Positions 1-10,789 of a DNA stretch of 64,000 nucleotides are shown here, piece after piece. The stretch's first letter is position 1, and each line of letters begins with the position of its first letter. The DNA is from Saccharicrinis sp963665705 (GTDB lineage: Bacteria; Bacteroidota; Bacteroidia; Bacteroidales; Marinilabiliaceae): NCBI GenBank assembly GCA_963665705.1, contig OY762448.1, positions 992,001-1,056,000 of the forward strand, given 5' to 3'. A program made the position numbers and the translations under genes. A model generated the notes under the pieces. It saw nothing but the letters and a program-made list of their open reading frames with translations, had not been told where the DNA came from and searched no databases.

Positions 1-775
<775 letters not shown>

Positions 776-832
776 TTGGGCGTTAAAGCACGACATGTGA
801 TTTTGATTGAGCTAATGTGTTAATAAAGATAT

Positions 833-944
<112 letters not shown>

Positions 945-949
945 TAAAG

Positions 950-985
950 AAAGAGCAATCGAATTTATTTTCGGTTGCTCTTTTT
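950..985 (+). terminator. rRNA operon terminator
   Basis: A stem AAGAGCAATCGAA / TTCGGTTGCTCTT with a short loop is followed by a T run. The second rRNA operon has the same hairpin at 57250-57286, with one base change that makes the stem perfect. Confidence 0.9.
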
Positions 986-1015
986 GCGTTTATACAAGTT
1001 GCAAAATCGTTAGAC

Positions 1016-1241
1016 TACTATATCTTTTCTTGGGAATTGTTCCATTTCACGTTTCCAACGTCTAACTATATCTGGTCGAATACCTAATTCTTGACCCACT
1101 TCTTTTGGGGGAGGCTGAATGACATAAACTTACTGCCATTTCTTTAGTGGCCTTATCAAATTGTCTTCTTTCTGTTTTCATACGCTTGTATATTTAATCA
1201 TTACAAGCTTAACTTGGTGTCTTGGTAAATATAGCAGTTCC
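1016..1241 (-). pseudogene. IS3-family orfA remnant with its terminal end
   Basis: Read on the minus strand, an ATG at 1179-1181 starts a short peptide beginning MKTERRQFDKATKEMA. After a frameshift it continues as KEVGQELGIRPDIVRRWK, the helix-turn-helix start of an IS3-family OrfA. It is cut off near 1016, right after the rRNA terminator region. Bases 1181-1241 are the upstream end of the element, whose outer end reads TGGAACTGCTATATTT on the minus strand. The same roughly 60-bp end is found at 58207-58271, downstream of the other rRNA operon. No active transposase can be made from this copy. Confidence 0.7.
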
Positions 1242-1289
1242 AGTACCAAAGTACGGAGTATAAATTTATGGCTTGTTTCTTTATATTTA

Positions 1290-1332
1290 TACAAAATAAA
1301 ACACCGCCCCGAATATTTTCGAAAGCGGTGTC
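1290..1332 (-). terminator. Terminator of the tssH-tssB-tssC operon
   Basis: ACACCGC (1301-1307) pairs with GCGGTGT (1325-1331), with an inner GAA/TTC pairing. On the minus strand the stem is followed by TTTTATTTTG. It lies 40 bases downstream of the tssC stop codon. Confidence 0.75.
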
Positions 1333-1372
1333 AAACTACACTAAACTAAACCTCTAAATTATTATTAAATGA

Positions 1373-2722
1373 TTATGCTTGTTCGTATTCACTGTCCCAA
1401 TCCGTACCATCGTCTCCCTTTTGCCCCTCCATTTTAATCATAAAATTTTTGGCTGGGAAAAATGGTTTCATATGGATGTCAAGATGAACTTTATCTTTTT
1501 GAATTGGATCTTGTTCAAATCTTTTGATAGTAAAATTTTCAATTAATTTGTCAGGACCTGATATGGTATCTAAAAATCGAATTATTTGACCTAACAACTC
1601 TTTACGTGTTTTGGCATTAAAGTTTTCAAAGGCTCTTCTATTTAAAAAGTCCATCATAACCTTAGTTACATAGTCAAAAACTCGTACTACAGAATAAGTT
1701 TGTAGACCTAAATTATCTCCGTTAAATAAAGTTTTAGCAGAAAAGGCCATTACTTTACCATATTCATTAACCATTGGAATTAAACCCATTTTTTCAAGGT
1801 TCGCTATTTCACTTTTCTTTAAGTCGAAGCGAACTCCTTGAATTTCATTTAATCCTCCATATTTTTTACCTGCAGTAACCTGAGACATAAGTGTTCTATA
1901 TACTTTTCCTGCTAAGGCTCCTGCTGGAGGTACAAATAAGTCTTCTTCTTCTCCAACTTCACTGAATTTTCCACGTCCAACAAGCCAATTACAAGTCATC
2001 ATTACATTAGAACGATAAATATCTCCGCCAGTTAGTTTTGCAGCATCAAACATTTCCATTACATCATCTGGCTCATCTAGATGTTCAAAGTCTGTGATCA
2101 GCATTACTTTGTTTTCGTGCGCTATTTTAGCCCATTTCTCTATTACCATGTTAGATCCTAAATAACCTGGAAGAACAAGTATTCCATAATTATCGCTAAG
2201 GTCCAGACGATCATAGGCATTGGTTAATTCTTCGGTTACTGAATCAATAAATCTTGTATTATCAAGATCTTTTAATTGATCCATCTCTGCATTGAGGATG
2301 GAAATATTTTTTATTTTAGATTCTTCTGTATTCTTATAAAATAGGGCTACGCTTCTATACGAGCGTTCCAAATCTCTGGTATTTTCAATTGCTTTAGAAA
2401 GATTTTTTTCTAAAGTTTTTTCTGACTCCTCAGCTTTCTCTTTGCAATTATCTATCATTTGAAGAATATCATCAGCACCATTTATTATAGATTCCCAAAT
2501 TTCCAGATTCTTTTTAAGTAGTGATCGTTCTTCTTTTTTTGAATTTTCAGATAAAAAGATTCTTTTACGAGCTTTTCGTTCTGGATTCATATTTTGAACG
2601 CTGTCGATACATGATTCTAATAATTCAAAGCCGCCATATTTGGCTAGTTGGTCAAAACTTTCTTTTAAAGACAGTTGTTCACCCTGTGCATTCGCAGCTA
2701 CCTGTTCTTGAGTTTCAGCCAT
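1373..2722 (-). CDS. tssC: T6SS contractile sheath large subunit TssC
   Basis: The 449-aa protein is the large subunit of the cytoplasmic contractile sheath that assembles with TssB around the Hcp tube. It is recognised from overall similarity to Bacteroidota TssC: a charged helical N-terminal region (to about residue 150), a core with the stretch GILVLPGYLGSNMVIEKWAK and segments such as MMTCNWLVGRG, and a C-terminal region holding FNGDNLGLQTYSVVRVFDYV. Family members are usually 430-500 aa, so it looks full length. It starts 4 bases after the tssB stop on the same strand, so the two are translationally linked, as expected for subunits used in equal amounts. A strong terminator follows. Confidence 0.93.
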   Translation of the reverse strand: MAETQEQVAANAQGEQLSLKESFDQLAKYGGFELLESCIDSVQNMNPERKARKRIFLSENSKKEERSLLKKNLEIWESIINGADDILQMIDNCKEKAEESEKTLEKNLSKAIENTRDLERSYRSVALFYKNTEESKIKNISILNAEMDQLKDLDNTRFIDSVTEELTNAYDRLDLSDNYGILVLPGYLGSNMVIEKWAKIAHENKVMLITDFEHLDEPDDVMEMFDAAKLTGGDIYRSNVMMTCNWLVGRGKFSEVGEEEDLFVPPAGALAGKVYRTLMSQVTAGKKYGGLNEIQGVRFDLKKSEIANLEKMGLIPMVNEYGKVMAFSAKTLFNGDNLGLQTYSVVRVFDYVTKVMMDFLNRRAFENFNAKTRKELLGQIIRFLDTISGPDKLIENFTIKRFEQDPIQKDKVHLDIHMKPFFPAKNFMIKMEGQKGDDGTDWDSEYEQA

Positions 2723-2726
2723 GTTA

Positions 2727-3182
2727 TTAATCTTTAGTTTGGTTTAATTCTTCTAACAATCCTTTGATCGCACTTTTTAATGCTTCTTTTGCTTCGTTAT
2801 CAGTTAATGCAGCTTTTAAAATCTTATTTGTTTTTAGCTGTTTTATAATTTTGATATACTGATCTTTTTCTGTTGATAAATCTTTTAAAAACGGACTTTG
2901 ATTAGTAATTCCTTTTATACCAAAATCACCCAGATTTTTAAATTGAAGGCTTTCTTTTTTAGTACTTCCATCAATTGTTTCGAATTCCATATTAACTTGA
3001 GGCTTGTAATGTTCAAAAACCTCTTCTACGGTTTTTATTCCTTTTACAATTTCAGGTTTAATCGGAGTGTCTGATGTTAATTTTTCAACAAATAAAGTTT
3101 TGTTTTGCGGAATTTCTTGAATTGCTTCATTAGCATCTAATTTAACTTCTGTTCCGCCTAATCCATAAGTATTTGTACTCAT
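2727..3182 (-). CDS. tssB: T6SS contractile sheath small subunit TssB
   Basis: The 151-aa protein is the small sheath subunit, partner of TssC. Supporting points are its size, its position directly before tssC, and the segment with FEHYKPQVNMEF and LQFKNLGDFGIKGI, which resembles the TssB core where strands pair with TssC. The C-terminal third (LKTNKILKAALTDNEAKEALKSAIK) is helical, as in other TssB proteins. It follows tssH by 65 bases. The ATG is preceded by an AT-rich leader without a clear Shine-Dalgarno sequence, which is common in Bacteroidota. Confidence 0.9.
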   Translation of the reverse strand: MSTNTYGLGGTEVKLDANEAIQEIPQNKTLFVEKLTSDTPIKPEIVKGIKTVEEVFEHYKPQVNMEFETIDGSTKKESLQFKNLGDFGIKGITNQSPFLKDLSTEKDQYIKIIKQLKTNKILKAALTDNEAKEALKSAIKGLLEELNQTKD

Positions 3183-3247
3183 AGTTAAGATTTTTGATTA
3201 TTATTGGTTTGTATAGTGTTATTATATATTGACTATAATATTATTAA

Positions 3248-5665
3248 TTACAAAGTGGCTTCAGCTTTTTTGCATTCCTTTTTAGGCTCAACTTCCAGTT
3301 TGATATCAGTTTCTTCGTGTAAACATATTTTTACAGTACTTCCTTTTTTTAGCTCTTCCCTTATAATCATTCTTGATAAAGGAGTTCTTAATCTTGAACG
3401 TATAATACCTCTTAAAGGGCGTGCTCCGTATGTAGGATTATAACCTTCCTTTGCTAAAAATATTTTGGCCTTCTCATCTATTTTTAAATGGATCTCTTGT
3501 TGTAGAAGTAATTCTTCAAGTTCTTTTATTTGAATATCAAATATGCGTCCTATCATTTTTTCAGTTATAGGAGAGAAGGGTACAAGACCAGTAAGGCGTC
3601 CTAGAAATTCAGGACGAAAATGTAATGTCATGGCCTCCATTAGAGTAGTTTGATTAGGTAGGCTGTTCATATTATTGAATTGTTCAATTATTTTTTCGCT
3701 TCCTATATTAGAAGTGAAAAGAATAACTGCATTCGAAAAATCTCCTGTCTTTCCTAAACGATCATGTAGTTTACCTTCATCCAGAATTTGTAAAAAGATA
3801 TCAAAAACTGAAGGGTGGGCTTTCTCTATCTCATCAAATAATACAACAGAGTATGGTTTTTGTCTAATCTTATTTACCAACATACCACCTTCCTCATATC
3901 CAACATATCCCGGAGGAGCTCCATATAATAAGGCCGCAGAGTGCTCTTCTTTGAATTCAGACATGTCGAAGCGAATCAATGATTCTTTACTTTGAAATAA
4001 ATATTGTGCTAATTGCTTAGCTAATTCTGTTTTACCAGTACCAGTAGGACCCAGGAAAAAGAAGGATCCAATTGGAAGCCCGGGTTTGTTTAATCCGGAT
4101 CTTGATTCGAGAATGGCATCGCAAATGGTTTGTACAGCTATATTTTGACCAATAACTGTGTTTTGTAATATCTCCTCCATATGAAGAAGGCGTTCTCTTT
4201 CTTTTGTAACAATTTTTCCCACTGGTATATTTCTAATTCGACCTATAGTTCCGGCAAGATCTGTATGGGTTACTTTATCTTCTCTTAAATCAATATAAGT
4301 TTGTAACTTATTAAATAAAGTTTGATGTTGTTTAATATCAATTTCCTCTTCGGTTTCAAGTCCTGTATATTTCAATAGTTTCTTTAAATCTGCAAGTAAA
4401 ATCTCCTGGTTAATATTTTTATCTTTCATTCGTTCCTGATTTAGTTCTAATTCTAATGGAATTGTATCAAGTTGAGTACGAATGGATGACATGGTGCTGT
4501 CTATCAATTTAATAGCGGATTCCGGAAGTTGAGATTCCGGAAGATAGCGCTTTGCTAATTTTACAGCATCTTTTATGCTTTGATGATCAATTGATATTTT
4601 ATGATGTTTTTCCAAATTTTCTTTGTTGGCATAAATCATAAGTACCGATCTCTCTTGATCAGGTTCTTCCAGGTGAAACTTTTCAAAGGAACTTTGTAAT
4701 GGATTATCTTTCTCCAATAATTTTTGAAACGCTTCATTAGATGCTGTGCATATAAGTACATTATTTGATTTACTTAATTGATTTTTAAGTAAAAAATAGA
4801 TGCTTTTACCATTGGCAGGATCATCTAAAAGTATTTGGATTTCATCAATAAATAATATTGGACGATTAAGATTCTGTAAGTAATTGAATACTTTTCTTAG
4901 TCTTTGCTCTAATTCACCTTTGTGAGTTATTCCTGCCAGAAGAATATTTGTGTCTAACTCAAAAAATAAACTATTTTGAAGTACAGTTGATGTTTTTTTA
5001 TTCTTTATCAGCGACACAATACCTTGAATCAAAATAGACTTTCCAATGCCCTTTTCTCCGGTAATAACTACATTCGGTTTATTTTGACGACCAATGATTT
5101 CCGTTATATTTAAAATTTCCTGATCGCGTTCAATAACTTGATGTTTTTGAGTGGGCTGTGATAACAAGTCTATCAAGTAATCAGGTTGTTTTTCCTGAGA
5201 TTTATTAATAAAATGTGATGGCGAATGGTCTGCTTTTTCATTGAGGGTCATTATTTGACTCGAAGTAATTACAAATGTTTTCAACTCATCATAAGAAAAG
5301 CCAACTCCCGGAGTTGCAAGTGAAGCTAAGGTATGAATCGGGAGAAGTTGTTCATTCCCTGCCCCAGTTGCAATATTGAATGCCTCTTCAATTATCTTTT
5401 CAACAGCATTATCTACAGCTGGGTTATCAATTGTTCCAGAGGTTTTTTTATATCCCTCCATTTTAACTTCAGCCCATTCTTCTAAATAGAATATGTCAAT
5501 ATCATGTGAGAACAAAATATCTCTAATCTTACTGTCTTTATGTAATAATCCTATTAATAAATGGGCTGGCTGAATATGTGGATGCTGATTTTCTTTTGCC
5601 ACTAAACTGGCAATTTTAAATGCATTTTTAATTTCAGGAGAGAATAATTCTTCGTTATATCTCAT
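3248..5665 (-). CDS. tssH: T6SS sheath-recycling AAA+ ATPase TssH (ClpV)
   Basis: The 805-aa ClpB/ClpV-type unfoldase would disassemble contracted TssB-TssC sheaths in the cytosol. Two Clp_N repeats occupy roughly residues 1-145. The first AAA module has Walker A GEKGIGKS (203-210) and Walker B LFIDE (271-275). The second has Walker A GPTGTGKT (539-546) and Walker B LFDE (609-612), with the pore segment GAPPGYVGYEEGG between them. The C-terminal small domain contains the typical GYNPTYGARPLRG. The middle domain (about 400-470) is short, as in ClpV. It is the first gene of a leftward operon with tssB and tssC and is divergent from tssE. Confidence 0.93.
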   Translation of the reverse strand: MRYNEELFSPEIKNAFKIASLVAKENQHPHIQPAHLLIGLLHKDSKIRDILFSHDIDIFYLEEWAEVKMEGYKKTSGTIDNPAVDNAVEKIIEEAFNIATGAGNEQLLPIHTLASLATPGVGFSYDELKTFVITSSQIMTLNEKADHSPSHFINKSQEKQPDYLIDLLSQPTQKHQVIERDQEILNITEIIGRQNKPNVVITGEKGIGKSILIQGIVSLIKNKKTSTVLQNSLFFELDTNILLAGITHKGELEQRLRKVFNYLQNLNRPILFIDEIQILLDDPANGKSIYFLLKNQLSKSNNVLICTASNEAFQKLLEKDNPLQSSFEKFHLEEPDQERSVLMIYANKENLEKHHKISIDHQSIKDAVKLAKRYLPESQLPESAIKLIDSTMSSIRTQLDTIPLELELNQERMKDKNINQEILLADLKKLLKYTGLETEEEIDIKQHQTLFNKLQTYIDLREDKVTHTDLAGTIGRIRNIPVGKIVTKERERLLHMEEILQNTVIGQNIAVQTICDAILESRSGLNKPGLPIGSFFFLGPTGTGKTELAKQLAQYLFQSKESLIRFDMSEFKEEHSAALLYGAPPGYVGYEEGGMLVNKIRQKPYSVVLFDEIEKAHPSVFDIFLQILDEGKLHDRLGKTGDFSNAVILFTSNIGSEKIIEQFNNMNSLPNQTTLMEAMTLHFRPEFLGRLTGLVPFSPITEKMIGRIFDIQIKELEELLLQQEIHLKIDEKAKIFLAKEGYNPTYGARPLRGIIRSRLRTPLSRMIIREELKKGSTVKICLHEETDIKLEVEPKKECKKAEATL

Positions 5666-6195
5666 AGTGTAGTTTGGTTTATGTTAAGTTGTAATTGGTG
5701 TTACTGTTGCGAATATAAAACATATTTTTTTAAAGTAGACAATTTTTGGATCTAGAAAAATATATGTTAAAAAAAGTTAACTAAGTATTTGTAATGGTAT
5801 TGAAATCGTCCAGAACTATAGATTTAATCCTAGTTTGAAGCGTATTGTAATAATGTTTTGGTGTATGTTTTTTAGGTGCTTAATTACGGGAGTGTGGATT
5901 GGTATATCTACAATTACATGCTGTTAATCATTAAAAAAGTGATGTTAGTCACAATTATATAACCTTTTGTAAAAGGAATGTATTGTCTTTATTGGTGTAA
6001 GTATGTCTAAAAACAAATATTCCCTTACAAATAGAGACATATAGGAGTATTATATGTGATTTTTGAAATGTGATGTTAAAAATGTAAATTTTTTCATTTA
6101 AATAAATTAACTATTTTTGAATTCGTAATACCAGAACTACAGATTGCTATTTGTATTTTATTTTACATATAATAATCTTTAACCAAGCTAAACTA
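5666..6195. other. Divergent intergenic region between tssH and tssE
   Basis: These 530 AT-rich bases hold no plausible gene. They must contain the outward promoters of both core T6SS operons. On the plus strand a TAnnTTTG box lies at 6112-6119. On the minus strand TATATTCG (complement of 5711-5718) is a one-mismatch -7 box for tssH. No clear operator repeat was seen. Confidence 0.6.
6112..6119 (+). promoter_or_regulatory. Candidate -7 box of the tssE-tssO operon
   Basis: TATTTTTG matches the Bacteroidota -7 consensus TAnnTTTG and lies about 77 bases upstream of the tssE ATG. No clear -33 TTG is present at the usual spacing, so support is moderate. Confidence 0.45.
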
Positions 6196-6633
6196 ATGAC
6201 TAAACAAGGATATTTTAATTATCCTCTTGATGTAGGGAAAATAATCAAGGGGAATACACTTCAACGAATCTCATTAAGAGAATCTATAAGCCAGCATCTT
6301 CATTTAATTATAACATCATATATAGGTGAAAATTTATTTGAACCCTCTTTTGGTTGTGCAATTTGGCAATACGATTTTGATAATACAGTTACTGATGTCC
6401 GTTTAAGAGATTTAATAAAAGATAGCTTGGTTGAGGCTATTGTTACTCAGGAAACCAGAATAAAAGGACTAGATGTAAAAGTAATTATTTCCCAATCAGA
6501 GATTAATAGTCTTGCTGTGTTAAAACGAATCAAAAAACGTGTAGATATTGAGATTAATGCCAGTTTGGTTTCTACAAGCGAGGAGTTTAGGTATTTTGAA
6601 TATTTCTATTTAGGACCTCTATCTTATTTCTAA
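6196..6633 (+). CDS. tssE: T6SS baseplate protein TssE (gp25-like)
   Basis: This 145-aa gp25/GPW-family protein is the baseplate wedge component at which sheath polymerisation starts. The typical pattern is visible: ISLRESISQHLHLIITSYIGE followed by LFEPSFGCAIWQYDF, a variant of the gp25 EPRFGCxxW signature, then a C-terminal strand region with LKRIKKRVDIEINASL. The ATG at 6196 was chosen because the family start (MTKQGYFNYPL) fits there. An in-frame TTG at 6151 would add 15 hydrophobic residues unlike the family. It is the first gene of a rightward operon; tssF starts 5 bases downstream. Confidence 0.88.
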   Translation: MTKQGYFNYPLDVGKIIKGNTLQRISLRESISQHLHLIITSYIGENLFEPSFGCAIWQYDFDNTVTDVRLRDLIKDSLVEAIVTQETRIKGLDVKVIISQSEINSLAVLKRIKKRVDIEINASLVSTSEEFRYFEYFYLGPLSYF

Positions 6634-6638
6634 AGTCT

Positions 6639-8417
6639 ATGTTTCATAAAGAATATATACGCGACCGGATGTTAAAAGAGGTTGCTCGAACATGGAGTGT
6701 GGAAGGGCATGTGAATGAGGATAATTTTGATCCTTTGGTAAATATGCTTGTGACTGCACTCTCTTCCGAATCGGAATTGGTTTACAAAGAAATTGGTCGA
6801 ACTCAGGATCGAGTGGCTAGTAGTTTAATGTCTAAATTAATTCCCTATGTAAATAAGGGAGTTCAACCCGGACATACAATGGTTCTGTTAAATCCAGGAG
6901 AGTCATTTGTGGTACTGCCTGGTCATACAGGGGTTATGACTCAGATGCGTTCCAGTTCAAACGAATTAGAAGAAATACAGTTTGTTACTTCTCATAAAGT
7001 TAATTTATTTAAAGGTGGGGTTGTGAGGATGAGTTCATTAAATAAATGTTACGATGTTGTAGATTATCGTTTTAAAGTTGAGAGTGAGGTAGGACTAAAA
7101 GATAATGATACAATTAAAGATTCACAATTAAAAATAGATATAGAGTATGTTGGTAATGGTCTGGATTTAGATTCAATACCTCTGTTTTTAGACTTACGCG
7201 TACCAGGATTTAAAAGTAAACTGTTTTATGATAAACTTAATAGAGCTACATTTTTTATTAATGATATTCCTGTTTCAAAAGTACAAAAGAAGTATTCTGA
7301 ATCTTTAATAGAAGAAAGTGAAAATCCATTGGTGAATATTGAAAATGCAGTAAATGAGTTTTATAAGCATCAGTATTTTACTCTGGAAATTCCTGAACAA
7401 TTAAGACTAACAGATGATTTTAAGTCGGACACATCACCGGATAAGAATACTTTTACTATCACTGTAGATTTTGGAGGGTTTGTTCATCCTGATATTTTTC
7501 AGGATTTGTTTTGTTTTGTGAACGCGGTACCCATTATCAATATCCGTAAGCATAATAAGGTATTTAAAGGGCGTAATGATTTTTCTGTTTTTCATTTACT
7601 GCAAGAAGATCCTTTTTATTGCATAAAATCAGTTTATACTGATGAAGGAAAGGTTTATCACAAATACGATGGAAGTGGTGAAGGAGCCAATAGAGAAGGA
7701 ACTTATTTATTAAGAAAAGAAGAGGTTGAAGGATTAACAGGAAAGGGAGCTCGTGAGATAATCGATTATTTAGTAGGAGTTATGCGTAATGAAAATGCTG
7801 TATTGTCGAATATAACAAAAGGTAATTTCGCAAACGATATAAAAATTCTAAAGCAAATTACAACTAAGCTAGAGCATAGTTTGACAGATGCTGAAAATAG
7901 GGGTGATTCAACCTATATCTTTTTAAAAGATGAGCAACCTCCCGAGTATGTGTTTGTAGATTATTATACAACAAAAGGGAATAGTGTTAAAGGGCTTAAG
8001 GTTAATAATCCTTTGTTTGCTATGGAAGGTTCAACATTAAATCAGCATGGAAATTTTACATTAACACCTCTAATAGGAGGTAAAGATGCTTTGAAAGAAG
8101 ATGAATTTATGTACGAGGTAAGGCATTCAATGCTTTCTGGTGGAAGAATTGTTACTTCAAGAGATGTATCTAGTTTGTTGAATAAGTATTATGGTGAGTA
8201 TGTTGTTGATTTAAATATTGACAAAGGAATGATGGAGAGTACGGATTTAAAGAGAGGATATGTCAGAACTATTGATATTAAATTAAAAACCAATGGTAAT
8301 TTATCGGATGAAGATTGTTGTTCTATAGGAAAAATAGTTTTGAGTGAATTAGAAGAAAAAGGTTCTGAAATATATCCTTATCGTTTAATTATTGATCAAA
8401 AAGAGATTTTAAAATAG
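6639..8417 (+). CDS. tssF: T6SS baseplate protein TssF
   Basis: The 592-aa protein matches TssF (VasA family), which with TssG, TssE and TssK forms the baseplate wedge. Recognisable features are the N-terminal helical segment after MFHKEYIRDRMLKEVARTW, the early VNMLVTALSSESELVYKEI and the conserved SLMSKLIPY region. A central beta-rich domain (about 95-330) and a C-terminal part with DYYTTKGNSVKGL and NLSDEDCCSIG follow. The length fits the family. It is tightly spaced behind tssE (5 bases) and 15 bases before the next gene, so the genes are co-transcribed. Confidence 0.87.
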   Translation: MFHKEYIRDRMLKEVARTWSVEGHVNEDNFDPLVNMLVTALSSESELVYKEIGRTQDRVASSLMSKLIPYVNKGVQPGHTMVLLNPGESFVVLPGHTGVMTQMRSSSNELEEIQFVTSHKVNLFKGGVVRMSSLNKCYDVVDYRFKVESEVGLKDNDTIKDSQLKIDIEYVGNGLDLDSIPLFLDLRVPGFKSKLFYDKLNRATFFINDIPVSKVQKKYSESLIEESENPLVNIENAVNEFYKHQYFTLEIPEQLRLTDDFKSDTSPDKNTFTITVDFGGFVHPDIFQDLFCFVNAVPIINIRKHNKVFKGRNDFSVFHLLQEDPFYCIKSVYTDEGKVYHKYDGSGEGANREGTYLLRKEEVEGLTGKGAREIIDYLVGVMRNENAVLSNITKGNFANDIKILKQITTKLEHSLTDAENRGDSTYIFLKDEQPPEYVFVDYYTTKGNSVKGLKVNNPLFAMEGSTLNQHGNFTLTPLIGGKDALKEDEFMYEVRHSMLSGGRIVTSRDVSSLLNKYYGEYVVDLNIDKGMMESTDLKRGYVRTIDIKLKTNGNLSDEDCCSIGKIVLSELEEKGSEIYPYRLIIDQKEILK

Positions 8418-8432
8418 GCCAAACAAATAACT

Positions 8433-9440
8433 ATGAGTAAGAAAAACATACACCGTACTCAGTATCGGGTTGATTCACGAGTTATAAATTTATTTATGCT
8501 GATAAGTGTAATAGGTGTTGGGGTTTTAAGCTATCAGTTTTATTCGTATAAACCCCAGCCTGATATTGATTTTTTAATGTTGGGAGATCATCATAAAGTT
8601 AACGAGATGATCAAATTTGAAAATAAAACTTATGGCAAACATGTTTTTGCTTGGGATTTTGGAGATAGTAGTAAAATATCTGTACGAAGATCACCTGTGC
8701 ATGTTTATAAAAAGCCAGGAGAATATCAGGTTTGTTTATTAGTAGATGATCAGTATAAAAAAGTTGTTACAGTAGATGTAAAAGATGAGTACGTAGCTGC
8801 TCCAAAGACTGTAATGCCAAGAATTGTAGGGCCATCTACTGTTTTTGCAGATAAAAAATTTACGCTTACCTGTCCTACAGCTAATGTTAAAAGTTATACC
8901 TGGTATATTGATGGTAAAAGAACTCCTTCCGGTTATCATAAGCAGTTCTCGCATGTATTTAAAAAACCGGGATATAAAAATGTTGTATTAGTTGTAAATG
9001 GAGAAAGTAGGTATAGTGTAAAAAAGAGTATCTACGTTAAGCAACCGAAAAATACCAATGCAAAAGAAATTGTTCAGGAAATTGAAGAAGATACTGTAGA
9101 AGAAATATTTATTCCGGAAACCCCTGATTTATACACAAGAATTGATGAATTGGAAACTCATGAAGAAAAATCGTGGATTTTACCACCAGATAGTCAATTA
9201 CAGGTAGAGTTAGTTAATGTTTTAACTAAGGATGGTAATCAGGAAGATTTTATAAAGTACTTGAGTGAAGGAGTAGATTATAAAATGGTTCTGGCAAATA
9301 TGAGTTACATCACATTTAATGAGCTGGTGAAGGAGTTGAAAGGAAATGAATTTGTTATTAAAGAGTTTTCAACTCTAAGAAATGAGAATAGAATAACCAA
9401 GTTAACCATAAGGTACCGTATTAAAAGAAGATTGTTATAA
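8433..9440 (+). CDS. T6SS-iii membrane-anchored PKD-domain protein, TssP-like
   Basis: The 335-aa protein has a short cytoplasmic N-terminus and one membrane helix (about residues 19-38, LFMLISVIGVGVLSYQF). Two PKD-like beta domains follow: about 45-125, with FAWDFGDSSKIS and HVYKKPGEYQVCLLV, and about 130-203, with YTWYIDGK and HVFKKPGYKNVVLVV. An acidic linker and a C-terminal globular part follow. Orientation and position between tssF and tssK suggest an envelope-spanning subunit of the subtype-iii trans-envelope complex; TssP is the best candidate by elimination (TssN, TssO and TssQ are identified nearby). Its stop overlaps the tssK start by one base (TAATG). The TssP name is an inference. 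Confidence 0.65.
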   Translation: MSKKNIHRTQYRVDSRVINLFMLISVIGVGVLSYQFYSYKPQPDIDFLMLGDHHKVNEMIKFENKTYGKHVFAWDFGDSSKISVRRSPVHVYKKPGEYQVCLLVDDQYKKVVTVDVKDEYVAAPKTVMPRIVGPSTVFADKKFTLTCPTANVKSYTWYIDGKRTPSGYHKQFSHVFKKPGYKNVVLVVNGESRYSVKKSIYVKQPKNTNAKEIVQEIEEDTVEEIFIPETPDLYTRIDELETHEEKSWILPPDSQLQVELVNVLTKDGNQEDFIKYLSEGVDYKMVLANMSYITFNELVKELKGNEFVIKEFSTLRNENRITKLTIRYRIKRRLL

Positions 9441-10603
9441 TGAAAACTTTGGCTAATAATAGTAAAATATATCGACCAGTTAACTGGTTGAATGGTATGA
9501 ATATCAATCAATCTCATTTTGTAATGGAGCAAATGAGTAATATGTCGTTACAAATGTCGGTTTTACAAACCTGCATCTCACCATTTAATTATGGGCTTAT
9601 TGTAGAGGAGGACAAAACCAATGATAGTATTTGGATTGATGTTAATGATAATATAGGCGTAAATGTTGAGTTGAATCATATAAAAGTATTATTTCCTAAT
9701 GGGTATTTACTTGAAATAGAAGGAAGGGATGAGAATTTAGGTGTTTATTATGCTCCTATTCCTGAGGATGAAGATGGTGAATATGCTATTGTTTTAAGTG
9801 TAGCACCGGAACAAAGAGTTTCTTTTGGTAATCCTGATCCTGATGAAATGCCAATTCGAAAACCTTTTGTTGTTCCTGAGGTCAAAGTTTCAGTAGTTAG
9901 TTTTGATAAAATGAGTCCATCATTTTATGGGCAGCACTGTATAATGCTGGGGCGACTTTTAAATGAGGAAGGTTCCTGGAGTGTTGATGCTGATTATATA
10001 GCTCCGGTTCATAATGTGGCTAGTCTTTCTAATTTAATAAGAGTACATCAAAATTTCGAGAATTATTTAAGTAGTATTGAACGAAGCACAATAGAAATAA
10101 TACAGAAAATTCGACAAAAGAAACAGAAGAATGAACTAGCTTCAATATTGTTAGATGTTTCATTGCGATTAAATGTGTTTTTGGTGGATGAGATTACTGC
10201 TTATAAAACCTCCTCAATTTATCGAACTCCAATTGAAATGTTACAGAGTTTCATTAAAATGGCTCGTTTAATCAATAATATTTTGGATACCTGGCAGGGC
10301 TGTGGTAAGGATGAGATGATGACCTATTTATCAGATTGGTGTGATATTTCACAAGGTGAACTTGAAAAGTTAATTCAAGGACTAATTCATCATAAGTACA
10401 ATCATAATGATATTTATAAGTCCGTACAGGAGGTTACTTATTTTGCTGATGTGATTTCTGCCATGTTTACTGTTTTGGCAAGTCTGGATTATATAGGCAA
10501 GAAGATAGAAACTAATTTATTTGTTGCTGAAGAAAAAGAAGAGCAGAAAGAGGAGGTGGGAACAACCAGGAAAAAAAGAAAATTTAGTTTACTTGGAAAT
10601 TGA
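9440..10603 (+). CDS. tssK: T6SS baseplate-to-membrane connector TssK
   Basis: The 387-aa protein matches Bacteroidota TssK, the trimeric adaptor linking the baseplate to the trans-envelope complex. It shows the typical N-terminal shell domain (VNWLNGMNINQSHFVMEQ, where proteobacterial TssK has its W-x-x-G-M-x-L-x-P-x-H-F-Q segment), the strand VLFPNGYLLEIEG, a helical middle with IRTPIEM-like spacing, and a charged C-terminus ending EEEVGTTRKKRKFSLLG-like. It overlaps the upstream gene by one base, so translation is coupled. It is followed by 186 bases before tssO. Confidence 0.88.
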   Translation: MKTLANNSKIYRPVNWLNGMNINQSHFVMEQMSNMSLQMSVLQTCISPFNYGLIVEEDKTNDSIWIDVNDNIGVNVELNHIKVLFPNGYLLEIEGRDENLGVYYAPIPEDEDGEYAIVLSVAPEQRVSFGNPDPDEMPIRKPFVVPEVKVSVVSFDKMSPSFYGQHCIMLGRLLNEEGSWSVDADYIAPVHNVASLSNLIRVHQNFENYLSSIERSTIEIIQKIRQKKQKNELASILLDVSLRLNVFLVDEITAYKTSSIYRTPIEMLQSFIKMARLINNILDTWQGCGKDEMMTYLSDWCDISQGELEKLIQGLIHHKYNHNDIYKSVQEVTYFADVISAMFTVLASLDYIGKKIETNLFVAEEKEEQKEEVGTTRKKRKFSLLGN

Positions 10604-10789
10604 TTGAAAATATAATTAAGATAGTAGATTTTACGTATTAGTGTGGGCAAAAGACTAATCGTACCTATTGAAAATTTTAGTATTTCAATATGATCTTATG
10701 TTTTAATGAATTAATTAAAAATCTATTACACCCAGTAGTGATTATGTTGATGTTGAAAAATGTAATTGCTATTTCAAACTTAACAAGTT

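Noticed and set aside
1161..1349. 62-aa plus-strand frame in the IS3 remnant/terminator area
   Set aside because: It runs across an IS end and a terminator hairpin and shows no protein-like pattern.
6151..6195. Upstream TTG start extending TssE by 15 residues
   Set aside because: The extension is hydrophobic, lies too near the predicted promoter and is absent from the family; ATG at 6196 fits better.
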